In this document: piece after piece, positions 44,801 to 53,053 of the stretch
Numbering within the stretch: the stretch's first letter is position 1
Layout: each line of letters opens with the position of its first letter
Origin: UBA2377 sp964429385
GTDB taxonomy: Bacteria; Verrucomicrobiota; Verrucomicrobiia; Opitutales; Opitutaceae
DNA: 64,000 nucleotides
Direction: 5' to 3'
Assembly: GCA_964429385.1 (NCBI GenBank)
Contig: CAYSBR010000023.1
Coordinates: forward strand, 1-64,000
Translations under genes and position numbers: made by a program
Notes under the pieces: generated by a model
The model's database searches: none
Told to the model about the DNA's origin: nothing
What the model saw: the letters and a program-made list of their open reading frames with translations, nothing else

Positions 44801-45790
44801 GAACACCCTCCGCCGCAACTGTGCCACGCCCCCGCCATTGGACCCCACCCAGACATGCCCTTCGTCGTCCTGGAAAAGACCAAGGGTGGCATTGTTCTGC
44901 AACCCGTCATCCATCGTACCACGCAACCAGCGGCCATCACCGGTACGCACCCAGATCCCATGAACATAGCCACCGACCCAGAGATTGACTTGCGCATCCT
45001 CCAGCAGGCTGAGCGCTTCAAACCCCTCCGTACCGGGCCGTCGGCCCAAGCTTTCCTTCCAGCCTCCTCGATGCCAACGGCGGATCCCGGCATCATCCGC
45101 CACCCAAATTCCACCCGCCCGCGCAGGCGCGACACCGACCACCGTGTGAACTTCCCCCTGCGGAACAGGATGCCAATCACCGCCTTCATAATGGCGGATA
45201 TCACTTCCCTCCGACACCCAAAGAACGCCCTCCGTATCAATGAAACAAATCCGGGTTGCATCCCTTTGCGGCAACGGCAGTGCCGGTGTGAGTTCCGCAA
45301 ATCGCCCGCCCACCAGTCGAAAGATGCGATGACCGGAGGTCAGATGGATCTGCCCGTCAGGCGCCTCCGTGATCGAGCGAACCACCTCGGCCGGTAATCC
45401 CGCCTCGGCGCCAAAGCCGGTCCACACGCCTTCATGATAGCAAGCCACCCCCTTTCCCGTCCCCACCCAGAGCGCTCCGTTGCGTGCCACCATCAGCGAC
45501 ATCACATAGGTGTCCTGCATCACCGGCACATCCACCGGATAGTGTTCAACAAACCGGTGGCCATCAAAATTGACCAACCCCGAGTAGGAGCCCAACCAGA
45601 GATAACCATCCAGCCCCTGCGCCATGGAGGTCACCGCAATGAACGGCAAGCCCTCCTCTGTATTCCACGTCTTGACCAAGTAATCCCCGGTGATCCGCTC
45701 CATTGCGGCAGCGTGCAGACCGCCGGCCAGACATGCCCACAACATGAGAATGACAGGCAGGAGGCCCCGTGGATTGCGCGTACAAAACAC
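41813..45790 (-). CDS. Propeller-type hybrid sensor histidine kinase with two receivers
   Basis: 1325 residues with a GTG start. Signal region then ~14 Reg_prop repeats forming two beta-propellers (DGYLWLGSYSGLVNFDG type), a Y_Y_Y domain (~690-760, GVSFGLGARVNFFYQVAGID), a membrane segment, a coil, then HisKA with SHEIRTPLNGVIG (His), HATPase with NLVGNALKFTERG and GGTGLGLAICRRL. Receiver 1 is poorly conserved; receiver 2 has a clear FMDCRMPEMDG Asp and SKPV Lys. No DNA-binding output domain, unlike Bacteroidetes hybrid regulators, so another protein must act downstream. It diverges from ispH. Confidence 0.92.
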   Translation of the reverse strand: MFCTRNPRGLLPVILMLWACLAGGLHAAAMERITGDYLVKTWNTEEGLPFIAVTSMAQGLDGYLWLGSYSGLVNFDGHRFVEHYPVDVPVMQDTYVMSLMVARNGALWVGTGKGVACYHEGVWTGFGAEAGLPAEVVRSITEAPDGQIHLTSGHRIFRLVGGRFAELTPALPLPQRDATRICFIDTEGVLWVSEGSDIRHYEGGDWHPVPQGEVHTVVGVAPARAGGIWVADDAGIRRWHRGGWKESLGRRPGTEGFEALSLLEDAQVNLWVGGYVHGIWVRTGDGRWLRGTMDDGLQNNATLGLFQDDEGHVWVGSNGGGVAQLRRRVFTVFGEERGLWQPIINAVVERAPGDLLVATHGGGVRPFDGHEFGPPINRTDVNLNDRSWVHAVQTGADGELWLGLHDEGLVRIRAGGAEAFGREVTGSAHVYGLFFDSRGRLWIGGSQGIARYEEGRFFVHEETTNPAGIFHAFAEDAAGVIWAIGRQKGVWRLMNGSFEQVAGPGGGAAPFARVEAVYRDRAGGLWLGGADGLLARQSGSGWYVYPSSSLPPNAGFVSLVEDQGGDLWALSSTGIHRFKAGSLAAAREGKAVRVDSDYYDQADGMRSAIGRSGFQAVSLAAADGRLWFATIRGLVTTTPQRAKRQRTTPRVHVQTVQADGVDLPFNAASGARVPAGTQRVDIRYTGVSFGLGARVNFFYQVAGIDTDWIAAGAERVARLPDLKPGRYVFRVKAPNAEGEANPPVELPILVEAFFWQTWWFRAAWIGALVLLVGGGIFVVLNYRHRRESERLEQAAALAAERARAMQAEQESVSAMSASRAKSDFLATMSHEIRTPLNGVIGSADLILGTPLNEEQRTHMVTLRASAEALLAVINDILDFSKIESGHVRIEQSEFELGTLLSEVMEVGIPRALQKDLQLVLMVPPSVPERLVGDAARLRQILLNLVGNALKFTERGHVVLAVESLPAGEGRGEHPWLAFTISDTGVGITAEAQSRLFERFSQGDISTTRRHGGTGLGLAICRRLAALMGGSIVVRSTPGRGSVFRVELPFAPGTATLMPRHAAGVIVVDDLEPARVATQAMLARAGYTAQATAAWPEAVGWLREAAPGPYPVFLLLDESLAILNGLGIGRELWALPVGPPLHVVLLTHRPSRPAPEIGYPIATVVRKPLLSAKALEEALEAALVKTSKPVAQVVEEQAAHFPVQVLLADDEAVNRLVVRKLLESLGCRVDVAVNGVEAVALARLKDYAVIFMDCRMPEMDGFAATLEIRRQLTPPPPIVAITANNTVEDREHCMQVGMCDFISKPVRRADMQAALERWAGGGRPGA

Positions 45791-45896
45791 ATCACCCGCT
45801 TAATCGCGGCCCGATGAAATGCAAGGGGTTGTCTCAACGCCGACCACGCGCGCTAGAGAGTTGCAGCCAGGCGGACACCGCCCACCTTCTTCTCCA

Positions 45897-47642
45897 ATGT
45901 CCTCTCCCGGCGCCCTACTTGCCACCCTGGATTGCATCCTTGCCTTTGATCGCTCCAACCAGCTGGCCGTGCGTCGGCTGGGGACCAAGGCAGGTCTCCC
46001 CTTCACCGGCACCGATCTGGCCATGGCCACCGCGCGACTTGAGAGTGCCTTCAGCACTCACACGCCCCCGGTGGAGTATTTTTCGGTCGAAGCCGGAGGC
46101 CGCAGCTACCGCGTCCATTTCACCCAGGTTGCGGGTCTCCCGGCGGATGCTGAAATTGAATTCTGGAGCATCGAACGCCTGACCCGGGCTCCGGCCATGC
46201 TTGCGCCCGCCCTCACCGCGATTCTCGGCCAACTGGAGCCGCATCTGATTGCCATCCCCTACCTGCATCTCGGGGAAAACGAGTTCATCAACAAATTCCG
46301 GCCGGCACACGAGCGCAACACCGCCATTTATGCGCAAGACAGCGCCGCCAGCACCCTCTATCAGTCAAAACTGTGCGCCGCGATCAAGGCGATGGCCCGC
46401 CGCCACGAACGCAGCGCCGCCACCCCGGTGATGCTCGATTTCGGCGCCGTGCGTTACGTCATCCCCAGCCATTTCGGATTCTGCCTCGGCGTAAAGAATG
46501 CCATCGAGCGCGCATATGAAACGCTGGCGGAAAATCCCGGCCGCCGCGTCTTCATGCTTTCAGAGCTGATCCACAACCCCTTCGTGAACGAGGATCTTCT
46601 CCGCCGCGGCCTCCGCTATCTCCAGACCGACAAGGGGCAGCCCCACACGACCGACGGTCAGCCCGGCAGCCCTCTGTTGTGGGATACGCTCACCCATGAG
46701 GACATCGTTATCATTCCCGCCTTTGGTGCGACTGATGAGGATAAGGCCCGGCTCGTACGCAAAGGCATCGCGGTCAGCCAGTATGACGCCACCTGCATGC
46801 TGGTGGAAAAAGTGTGGAAGGCCGCCCGGGCTTATGGCCGGGAAGGCTTCACCGTCATCATTCACGGCAAGGCCGAGCACGAGGAAACCAAAGCCACTTT
46901 TTCCAACACCCGGCGCCATGCCCCCGCTCTGATTGTCCGCGATCTGGAAGAATCCCGCCAACTGGCCGCGCTGATCGCCAGTGACGCGAAGGACAAGCAG
47001 GCCCAGTTTCAAGCGCTCTTCGCCGGGAAATACACCCCCGGCTTCGACGTCCACCGCCACTTGGAGCGCGTGGCCGTTGTGAATCAAACCACCCTCTTGA
47101 TGAATGAAACCCGGGCCATCATCGAGCTGCTGCGCGACACTTACGTGAAGCGCTTTGGCCCCGAAGGGGGCGCGCGCATTGGCGGTGGCGGGCGCAACGA
47201 CACCCTTTGCTACGCCACCCAGGTCAACCAGGACGCCCTCGGCCGCGCCCTGGGCACTCCGCTCGATGCCGCCTTTGTCATTGGCGGAAAGAACTCCTCA
47301 AACACCTACCAGCTCTACCGGCTCTGCGAACAGTCTCTGGAGGAACGCGCCTTTTTCATCCAATCGGAAGCCAACATTCTTTCCCACGCGACCGTCGAGC
47401 ATTACGTCTTCCCTTCGCCCCGCCACGGCATCAATGAAGGACACACGGTTCACCGCCCGCTCTGGGCCACCCTGTCCTCCTCACCCGTCACGATCCTTAT
47501 CACGGGCGGGGCATCCTGCCCGGACGGAATAATCCAGCAGGTGATCACGCGGATCAACAGCCTCTTCCCTTCCGCTCAACTGCACGCGGTGGACGACGTG
47601 CTCGCGCAACTGGAATCCGAAAGCCAGACTCAGCCCGGTTGA
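45897..47642 (+). CDS. ispH: 4-hydroxy-3-methylbut-2-enyl diphosphate reductase (IspH) with N-terminal extension
   Basis: 581 residues. It reduces HMBPP to IPP and DMAPP, the last step of the MEP isoprenoid path, with a [4Fe-4S] cluster. The cluster Cys are visible near 196 (SHFGFCLGVKNA), 300 (YDATCMLVEKV) and 541 (TGGASCPDGII). The region from ~128 (NKFRPAHERNTAIYAQDSAA) matches the long cyanobacterial/plant-type form. The first ~110 residues are extra: LDCILAFDRSNQLAVRR and YFSVEAGGRSYRVHFTQV look PAS-like, but this is only by eye. Ends 8 nt from a convergent gene. Confidence 0.92.
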   Translation: MSSPGALLATLDCILAFDRSNQLAVRRLGTKAGLPFTGTDLAMATARLESAFSTHTPPVEYFSVEAGGRSYRVHFTQVAGLPADAEIEFWSIERLTRAPAMLAPALTAILGQLEPHLIAIPYLHLGENEFINKFRPAHERNTAIYAQDSAASTLYQSKLCAAIKAMARRHERSAATPVMLDFGAVRYVIPSHFGFCLGVKNAIERAYETLAENPGRRVFMLSELIHNPFVNEDLLRRGLRYLQTDKGQPHTTDGQPGSPLLWDTLTHEDIVIIPAFGATDEDKARLVRKGIAVSQYDATCMLVEKVWKAARAYGREGFTVIIHGKAEHEETKATFSNTRRHAPALIVRDLEESRQLAALIASDAKDKQAQFQALFAGKYTPGFDVHRHLERVAVVNQTTLLMNETRAIIELLRDTYVKRFGPEGGARIGGGGRNDTLCYATQVNQDALGRALGTPLDAAFVIGGKNSSNTYQLYRLCEQSLEERAFFIQSEANILSHATVEHYVFPSPRHGINEGHTVHRPLWATLSSSPVTILITGGASCPDGIIQQVITRINSLFPSAQLHAVDDVLAQLESESQTQPG

Positions 47643-47650
47643 TCCGGGCT

Positions 47651-48787
47651 TCAGAACTTGAAGTTCAGACCGGCCCGCAGGCCCTGCAAGCGGTCCAGGT
47701 CAATCCGCGCAGTGTAGGCCATGTTGGGATTTGTCAGGCTCTGCACATACTGCCCGTGACTCTGATAAAAAGCGCCCATGTAAAGGCCGGCGCGATCACC
47801 CAGCAGATACTCCAGACTCGCATCCACATAGTATCCCTGGAGCAGGTCATCGTCCGCCTCGGTCACTGTCGTGGTGATTGCATCGCTGATCTCAGGCGTG
47901 AACGTCTGCTCCACGGTGTAATTGGTGCCGACATAGGCCACCGCCGCTCCGCCGCTGACCGTGAAGCGGAAATTCTTGCTGAGGATGAAGGTCAGGGAGG
48001 GACCGAGCCTCGCCGTCAAATAAGAGCCCTTGACCTGCCAGTAACTGGATACCGTCGCACCATCCGGAGTGATGACAGTCGTGCGCGAATCCGGCCGCTG
48101 CCCCAGAAAAACCGTGGTGTCCACGATATTGCCGTCTTCATCCAGCGCGGATGAAGGGGCATAATACGGGGGCGTAGGCAGGGTCTGGCCATTCAGGGAA
48201 TAGGTGTCCGTGACCGTGAGGACATCGGCCAGCATCGAATCCCGGAATTTGTCGTTGATTCCATTGAGGCTGATACCGCCCAACAACTTCCACTCAACCC
48301 TCCGGCCGATTGTCCCCATGTCCCGCGAAGCCACGATCTCCACGCCGTAACTGTTCCCCCCATCCTTGCGCCGCGTGGTGTTGTCGTGAACCTGCGCGGT
48401 GTAGCTGTGCATGGTCACGTCACTGCCACCATTGATCAGCTGACGCTCGTCGAGAACCCCCCAGGTGTTTGTCCGTCCATCGACGATCGGATTGCCATCG
48501 GCATCTTTGCGCGTGTCGAGGCTCACATAACCGGTGTGATAATTGCGGACCACTCCCTCGGCATTGACATCGCCAAAATCCTGAACCGACTGGATCAGCC
48601 CGGTGACCCCCGGAGAACCCGAAATGGAAAGCTTCTGACCGCTCAAAGCACGGAAACCCACGCTCAAGTTCATCTTCGGCACGACCAGATAATCATCCAG
48701 ATCGAAGACCGGAATCTCATCCTCCCGCGACTGGGCGGCGCAAACCGCGGCCAAAAGAAGAAAAAGAAGAAAATGCAGCTGCTTCAT
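47651..48787 (-). CDS. Putative outer-membrane beta-barrel protein
   Basis: 378 residues from the ATG opening a signal peptide (KQLHFLLFLLLAAVCAAQ). The mature part alternates amphipathic strands and Asp/Asn/Gly-rich turns, with YLTARLGPSLTFILSKNFRF, YVDASLEYLLGDRAGLYMGA and a C-terminal LRAGLNFKF ending in Phe, the outer-membrane insertion signal. I do not recognise a family. It lies downstream of the ParA cluster on the same strand with a 111-nt gap, so co-transcription is possible but not shown. Confidence 0.75.
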   Translation of the reverse strand: MKQLHFLLFLLLAAVCAAQSREDEIPVFDLDDYLVVPKMNLSVGFRALSGQKLSISGSPGVTGLIQSVQDFGDVNAEGVVRNYHTGYVSLDTRKDADGNPIVDGRTNTWGVLDERQLINGGSDVTMHSYTAQVHDNTTRRKDGGNSYGVEIVASRDMGTIGRRVEWKLLGGISLNGINDKFRDSMLADVLTVTDTYSLNGQTLPTPPYYAPSSALDEDGNIVDTTVFLGQRPDSRTTVITPDGATVSSYWQVKGSYLTARLGPSLTFILSKNFRFTVSGGAAVAYVGTNYTVEQTFTPEISDAITTTVTEADDDLLQGYYVDASLEYLLGDRAGLYMGAFYQSHGQYVQSLTNPNMAYTARIDLDRLQGLRAGLNFKF

Positions 48788-48898
48788 GCGTAATAGGGAG
48801 GCGATAACGTAAGGACGGCAGGAATCAAAAAAAGTTTCCTGGAGCTTTCGTGACTGCACCGGGGTGTCAATCGGAGATGTTGAAAGCCGGCCGCCGGA

Positions 48899-49597
48899 TC
48901 ATTCGTTGAATTCGTCGAATTTCTTGGCCGCGGCCTTTTCCGCCTCCAGCGCCGCCGCCGCCGCAGGATCGTGCTTCGCCTCCAGTTCGCGCAACCGCAA
49001 TGCTTTAGCGCGCAGCTCCTCCTCCTTTTGCTCCAGCTGGATCTCCTTCTCCTGCTGGGCCTGCACCTTCTCAAAAAGCTTGGTTTCGCTCTCCTCCAAA
49101 AACATCTCCCGCTCGCGCAGGGTCTGCTTGGCTTCCTTGATGTGCTCCTCCTGGCGCTCCAGCTCGGCCTTCAACTGCTCCAGCGCTTCCTGCTCTTCCT
49201 TGCTCACCGCCGCCTGCGGCGCGGGCTGCTTCCGCGAGACATCGACCAGTTTTTCGCGGGCCAGGATGAGCGCCTCCATCTCGGCGAGGTCGCGCTCACG
49301 CTCACCCAGCCGCACCTCCATCTCCGTCACCGCTCGCTCCCGCTCCGTCAGCAACGACTCCAGCTGGCGCAACGAGCGTTCCAGTTCAACCAGGCGGTCT
49401 TCATTCAGCGTGGTGACTTCACCCCACGGGGTGCGGGTGGAAGAAACAAAGGAACTGATCGACTGGCGCGTGGCCGCCGCCGCTTCGGAAATCTGGAATG
49501 GCGGCCGGCTCAGCGACTGACGGCGCCGTAATGACAAAACCGGCGCGGCAGGGTTCTTGACCGGAAACTTGATCGGCGGGTTGGGCTGACCGGCCAT
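48899..49597 (-). CDS. Coiled-coil protein of the ParA cluster
   Basis: 232 residues from the ATG before AGQPNPPIKFP; a GTG 9 nt upstream overlaps the preceding stop by 4 nt and is an alternative. Residues ~1-60 are a Pro-rich, basic, probably disordered tail; residues ~65-225 are almost all heptad coiled coil rich in Glu, Lys and Leu (for example LEQLKAELERQEEHIKEAKQ). No enzyme or membrane segment. Third gene of a cluster with a ParA-type ATPase, so a scaffold or ParA-stimulating partner is a fair guess. Family not recognised. Confidence 0.75.
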   Translation of the reverse strand: MAGQPNPPIKFPVKNPAAPVLSLRRRQSLSRPPFQISEAAAATRQSISSFVSSTRTPWGEVTTLNEDRLVELERSLRQLESLLTERERAVTEMEVRLGERERDLAEMEALILAREKLVDVSRKQPAPQAAVSKEEQEALEQLKAELERQEEHIKEAKQTLREREMFLEESETKLFEKVQAQQEKEIQLEQKEEELRAKALRLRELEAKHDPAAAAALEAEKAAAKKFDEFNE

Positions 49598-49602
49598 GAT
49601 GC

Positions 49603-50448
49603 TCACTTCTTAAACCAGCCGAAAAGCGAAGACAGCCCTCCGGACTTCTTCTCTACCGCCGCGCCTTTGATGTATGCGCTCAGCAAATCCGCCACCGCGG
49701 CTTCTTCCTTGGCATTGCGCAAAATAGACAACTGCCGTGACAACGGCGTCCCCGCCTTGGTCTCAGCACTCAGCGTATCCAAATCCGCCTTGAACCAGTC
49801 CACCGCAACTTTGGCCTTGGCCGCCGGATCGGAACCGCGCGAGGCCTGCGCCAGGCATTCGATGAGATGCAGGCCCTTGGTGCCGGGCCGGAAAGGCAGA
49901 AATTCCGCCAGAGTCTGCTCATCCACATGCGAGAGCGCGTTGAGCAGTTTGCGAAAATCCCCGCCGACAATCACGTTCTGCGACATGCTCTGGGCGAAAA
50001 CAGCAAACTCACCCAGCGTGGTGAGTTTCTCCATCCGGCAGAACTCCAGCGTGTCCTTGCCCAAGGCCGTAAGCGTGATCGGAAAATTCTCGGGCACCCC
50101 CAGCCGGGCCATGTTCTTGAGCAATTGGTTGTCCTTCTGTGCCGCCGCCTGGGTCTGCTCCACCATATCCCCAAACGGGGCGTCGAACGCCATCGTTTCC
50201 TTCAGGATCGTGTAGAGCAGATCCGCGTGGCCGGGATAGCCCTTCAAGGCCAGCATCTCAAGCAACTCGGAATGGGTGAGATCAACATACTTTGCCGCCG
50301 TCTCATCCTTGGCCTTGATCGGCCAGTCCGGGCCATCAAGATTCTGCGCCAGGCTGCTCAACGAGGTGTTGATCATGATCGAGGCGGAAAACGCCGCGCG
50401 AAGTTCGTCCCATTCCTTGGGCGTGAAGTTGATGGAGGCGTCGGACAT
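49603..50448 (-). CDS. Hypothetical protein of the ParA cluster with amphipathic C-terminal tail
   Basis: 281 residues from the ATG before SDASINFTPKEWDELRAAF. Mainly helical and soluble, with GDMVEQTQAAAQKDNQLLKN, LGEFAVFAQSMSQNVIVGG and FLPFRPGTKGLHLIECLA. The end, KKSGGLSSLFGWFKK, is a short basic amphipathic helix of the sort that docks proteins on membranes or partners. It lies 34 nt after the ParA-like gene and touches the coiled-coil gene. I do not recognise the family. It may be the cargo adaptor or cofactor of the ATPase (inference). Confidence 0.75.
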   Translation of the reverse strand: MSDASINFTPKEWDELRAAFSASIMINTSLSSLAQNLDGPDWPIKAKDETAAKYVDLTHSELLEMLALKGYPGHADLLYTILKETMAFDAPFGDMVEQTQAAAQKDNQLLKNMARLGVPENFPITLTALGKDTLEFCRMEKLTTLGEFAVFAQSMSQNVIVGGDFRKLLNALSHVDEQTLAEFLPFRPGTKGLHLIECLAQASRGSDPAAKAKVAVDWFKADLDTLSAETKAGTPLSRQLSILRNAKEEAAVADLLSAYIKGAAVEKKSGGLSSLFGWFKK

Positions 50449-50482
50449 AATTTTGATGAAGGTCTCGGGCTGGCAGCGGGTG

Positions 50483-51370
50483 TCAACCTTGGCGGATAAT
50501 CTCCGACGCAAGGCGCCGGTAGTCGTTGATCACGCTGTCCTGCGTGGCCTCCGCCGCTTCCTGCGACACGAGGATGACCGGCAGGCCCAAGGCCACCGCA
50601 CGCCGCACAATCATGGCGTCGCGAATCTGTGTTTCAAAAATCTTCGCCGTGGGCGCCACCCGTTTCGCCGCGCGAAATTGATTCAGGCGCAGCTGCATGC
50701 GCATTTTGGGCACCTCAATATCAGTCCCAGTCTTGATGGAGTTGAAGACGACGCCCTGCACCTGCGCAGGCACGCCCATTGAGGCTTTGCGGAAGCTGGC
50801 GGTCAGTTGGTGGAACTTGCCAAGCTTCTCCACCAAGAGCGTAAACCCGATCAGGCTGAGCGCATCAGGATTTGCGGGCACGTAAATCTCGTTGGAGGAG
50901 AAAACCCCGCATTGGGATGCGCGCAGGATATTGGGCGGGCAGTCGAACAGGATGAAATCGTAGTTCTCCTCCACCTCGGCCAACTGCTCGTAAAACACGA
51001 GGTAGGGCGGACGCTTGGGATCACCCGTGTATTCATTCTCCAGGTCCACGAGATTAAATGTCGTAGGGAGCAGATCGAGGCCGGGGAGAAGTTTTTCTCC
51101 ATCCTTCCCCTCCAGGACATCCTTGATGATGATGTCCTTCACCCTCGTCTTACCCGGATCAAAAATGGAGTAAACCGCCCCCTCCCCGCTGACATTGATT
51201 TTGTTCCAGCGATCGAGCTTGAGCAACCAGATGCTCGCATTCGACTGGGTGTCGAAGTCACACAGCAAGACACGCTTGCCCAGCTTGGCCAACGAAGCCG
51301 CTGTGTTGACGATCAGCGACGTTTTGCCAACGCCGCCCTTGTAGTTGATGAAACTGATTTTGCGCGCCAT
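50483..51370 (-). CDS. ParA-type (MinD/Soj family) ATPase
   Basis: 295 residues. The deviant Walker A is INYKGGVGKTS with signature Lys at ~11 and catalytic Lys ~16; Walker A' is LLCDFDTQSN; Walker B is YDFILFDCPPN. It lacks the N-terminal helix-turn-helix of plasmid ParA and no ParB or parS is next to it, so chromosome partition is unlikely. Such ATPases position cargo on the nucleoid or membrane. It leads the three-gene cluster with the 281-residue and coiled-coil proteins. Confidence 0.93.
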   Translation of the reverse strand: MARKISFINYKGGVGKTSLIVNTAASLAKLGKRVLLCDFDTQSNASIWLLKLDRWNKINVSGEGAVYSIFDPGKTRVKDIIIKDVLEGKDGEKLLPGLDLLPTTFNLVDLENEYTGDPKRPPYLVFYEQLAEVEENYDFILFDCPPNILRASQCGVFSSNEIYVPANPDALSLIGFTLLVEKLGKFHQLTASFRKASMGVPAQVQGVVFNSIKTGTDIEVPKMRMQLRLNQFRAAKRVAPTAKIFETQIRDAMIVRRAVALGLPVILVSQEAAEATQDSVINDYRRLASEIIRQG

Positions 51371-51480
51371 TAAGGGAATTTAATTAAGCGTGAGAGTAGC
51401 CATCATGGCTTCTCCCTCAATGCTCGCGAGTTAAAAAAGCGATTTGTCCGGGCTTTTGACAGACAATTTGCAGCGAACGG

Positions 51481-51517
51481 CACCGCCTTGTCAGGCTGCA
51501 TACCCGACAAGGCGGTG
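51481..51517. repeat. Inverted repeat between tonB and the ParA cluster
   Basis: CACCGCCTTGTC and GACAAGGCGGTG form a perfect 12-bp stem with a 13-nt loop, in the 169-nt gap after the tonB stop. There is no clear T run on the minus strand. It could be a Rho-assisted terminator or an operator for the ParA cluster. Confidence 0.55.
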
Positions 51518-51539
51518 TGATCTCTGGCGATTTTTCAGG

Positions 51540-52208
51540 TCACTCCCTGATGCTAAACACCACCGGGGCCGCCAACCGGTAGCGCACAAGCCGGCCATTC
51601 AGCCGTCCCGGTTCAAACCGCCATTTCGACACGGCCCGGAGCGCAGCCTCTTCAAAAATCGGGTCTGTCCGCTCCACGACCCGGGGCGACGTCACCCGGC
51701 CTTCCTCATCCACCACAAACGCCACCACGACTTCGCCGTCCAGCCCCAGTCGCTTCGCCTCCATGGGATACACAGGTGAAACCTGCGATCGCGCCCGTGG
51801 CATCCGATCAAGCCGGCTGTGATCAAACACCGGGGCACCGCTCACCCCGATTCCATCCACGCCCCCAGGCACGCCGGGCGGACCGACCGGAATCTTCCCC
51901 ACGTTGGCAATCGCCACGGGGGGCAGAACCGGAATATCCACGGTAAAATCGCCCCTGGGCGGTTCAGGCGGCGGCTCGTCCCCCCGTGCGACCAAGGCTT
52001 CCTCCTCACCTTTCGTCGGTCCCTCTTCCTTGTGCGCCAAAACAGGCTCCAGATCCTCCACTGGCGGTATGGGGTCCAGGATTATCACCGGAGGTGCGGG
52101 CGGTTCCGGTGGAGAGACCACTCGCGGTGACTTGAACCCGAAGAACAGAAAGGCATGCAAAATCACGGCGCATAACAGGGGAATGGTGAAACGTCCTTTT
52201 GTTTTCAT
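51540..52208 (-). CDS. TonB family protein
   Basis: 222 residues. One N-terminal membrane segment (IPLLCAVILHAFLFFGF, with the His of TonB anchors), a long Pro-rich spacer (PPEPPAPPVIILDPIPP and PPPEPPRGD), and a TonB C-terminal domain with VYPMEAKRLGLDGEVVVAFV and VSKWRFEPGRLNGRLV. It carries energy from ExbB-ExbD to outer-membrane receptors. No exbBD or receptor gene is adjacent. The start follows a good AGGAG-like site (CAGGAGTTC upstream of the ATG). Confidence 0.9.
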   Translation of the reverse strand: MKTKGRFTIPLLCAVILHAFLFFGFKSPRVVSPPEPPAPPVIILDPIPPVEDLEPVLAHKEEGPTKGEEEALVARGDEPPPEPPRGDFTVDIPVLPPVAIANVGKIPVGPPGVPGGVDGIGVSGAPVFDHSRLDRMPRARSQVSPVYPMEAKRLGLDGEVVVAFVVDEEGRVTSPRVVERTDPIFEEAALRAVSKWRFEPGRLNGRLVRYRLAAPVVFSIRE

Positions 52209-52289
52209 GATGAACTCCTGGTTAATGGTTCAGCAGGAAAACGTCCGTCCGCGCCTTTTCTTAGCCTTTAATTTGGGCGTACCTCAAAA

Positions 52290-52326
52290 TCCCAAAACGA
52301 AAAAGGCGCCCATTGCATGGGCGCCT
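52290..52326 (-). terminator. Rho-independent terminator of the redoxin gene
   Basis: A perfect 10-bp stem AGGCGCCCAT/ATGGGCGCCT with loop TGC, 26 nt after the redoxin stop on the minus strand, followed by TTTTCGTTTTGGG. Confidence 0.88.
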
Positions 52327-52351
52327 GAACTCTCCGGAAAATTCCTCAGGG

Positions 52352-52969
52352 TTAATACTTCACCGTGCAGCCGTAGGGCTGGCTGGCGGAAGTCTTCACG
52401 GGCTGGCCCGCTTTGAGCGCAGCGAGCGCCGAAGTCACGTAATTCTCGGCCTTGGCGATATCATCCGGGTTGGCCGAACGAATGCTGTCGATCGCCCCGT
52501 TGTAAACGAGCGTGCCCTCGGCATTGATCACATACAGATGCGGCGTGGTCTTGGCATCGTAGAGCCGGCCAACCTTGCCATCCTGATCACGAAAATAAGC
52601 CGTGTAAGCCGCCTTGTTCTGTTTTGCCCAGGCCTTCACTTGATCGGGACTGTAATCGCCTTGCGCCCCCGGATGGCCGGAGTTGATGACGAGCCAGACC
52701 ACCCCATCCGCAGTGGCCGCACGCTGGGTAGCGGGGATGTTGCCACTCTTGTCGTAGTGCTTGATCACAAACGGGCACAACTGGTTCATCCATTCGAGGA
52801 CCACAACCTTGCCCTTGTAGTCCGAGAGCGTGTGCGTCTTGCCCTCGATGTCGGTGAGCGTGAAGTCCGGCGCCGGCCGATCGATCGCGGGGGCCTTCGC
52901 AAAGATCGGAGCCAATCCCAAGGTGGCCGCAGCCACTGTCAATGTGAGCAGAGTCTTGAAGAATTTCAT
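52352..52969 (-). CDS. Exported redoxin-domain protein
   Basis: 205 residues from the ATG opening a signal peptide (KFFKTLLTLTVAAATLGLAP); the frame runs open far upstream but that is antisense to the exosortase. The AhpC/TSA-like fold shows PAIDRPAPDFTLTDIEGKTH, YKGKVVVLEWMNQLCPFV with one redox Cys, and TTPHLYVINAEGTLVYNG (cis-Pro). A second Cys sits near the C-terminus (QPYGCTVKY). It is likely a periplasmic thiol enzyme, with a single active Cys and not a CxxC. Divergent from the exosortase, 84 nt away. Confidence 0.88.
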   Translation of the reverse strand: MKFFKTLLTLTVAAATLGLAPIFAKAPAIDRPAPDFTLTDIEGKTHTLSDYKGKVVVLEWMNQLCPFVIKHYDKSGNIPATQRAATADGVVWLVINSGHPGAQGDYSPDQVKAWAKQNKAAYTAYFRDQDGKVGRLYDAKTTPHLYVINAEGTLVYNGAIDSIRSANPDDIAKAENYVTSALAALKAGQPVKTSASQPYGCTVKY

Positions 52970-53053
52970 AAACAAAAAACGGCTAACTGCTTTTTTCACC
53001 ACCGCCAGCATCAACCGCAATTTCCATTTGCGGGTCCGGTCGGCGCAGGCAAC

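Noticed and set aside
50483..51370. Chromosome partition locus parAB
   Set aside because: No ParB gene and no parS-like repeats are adjacent; the partners are not ParB-like.
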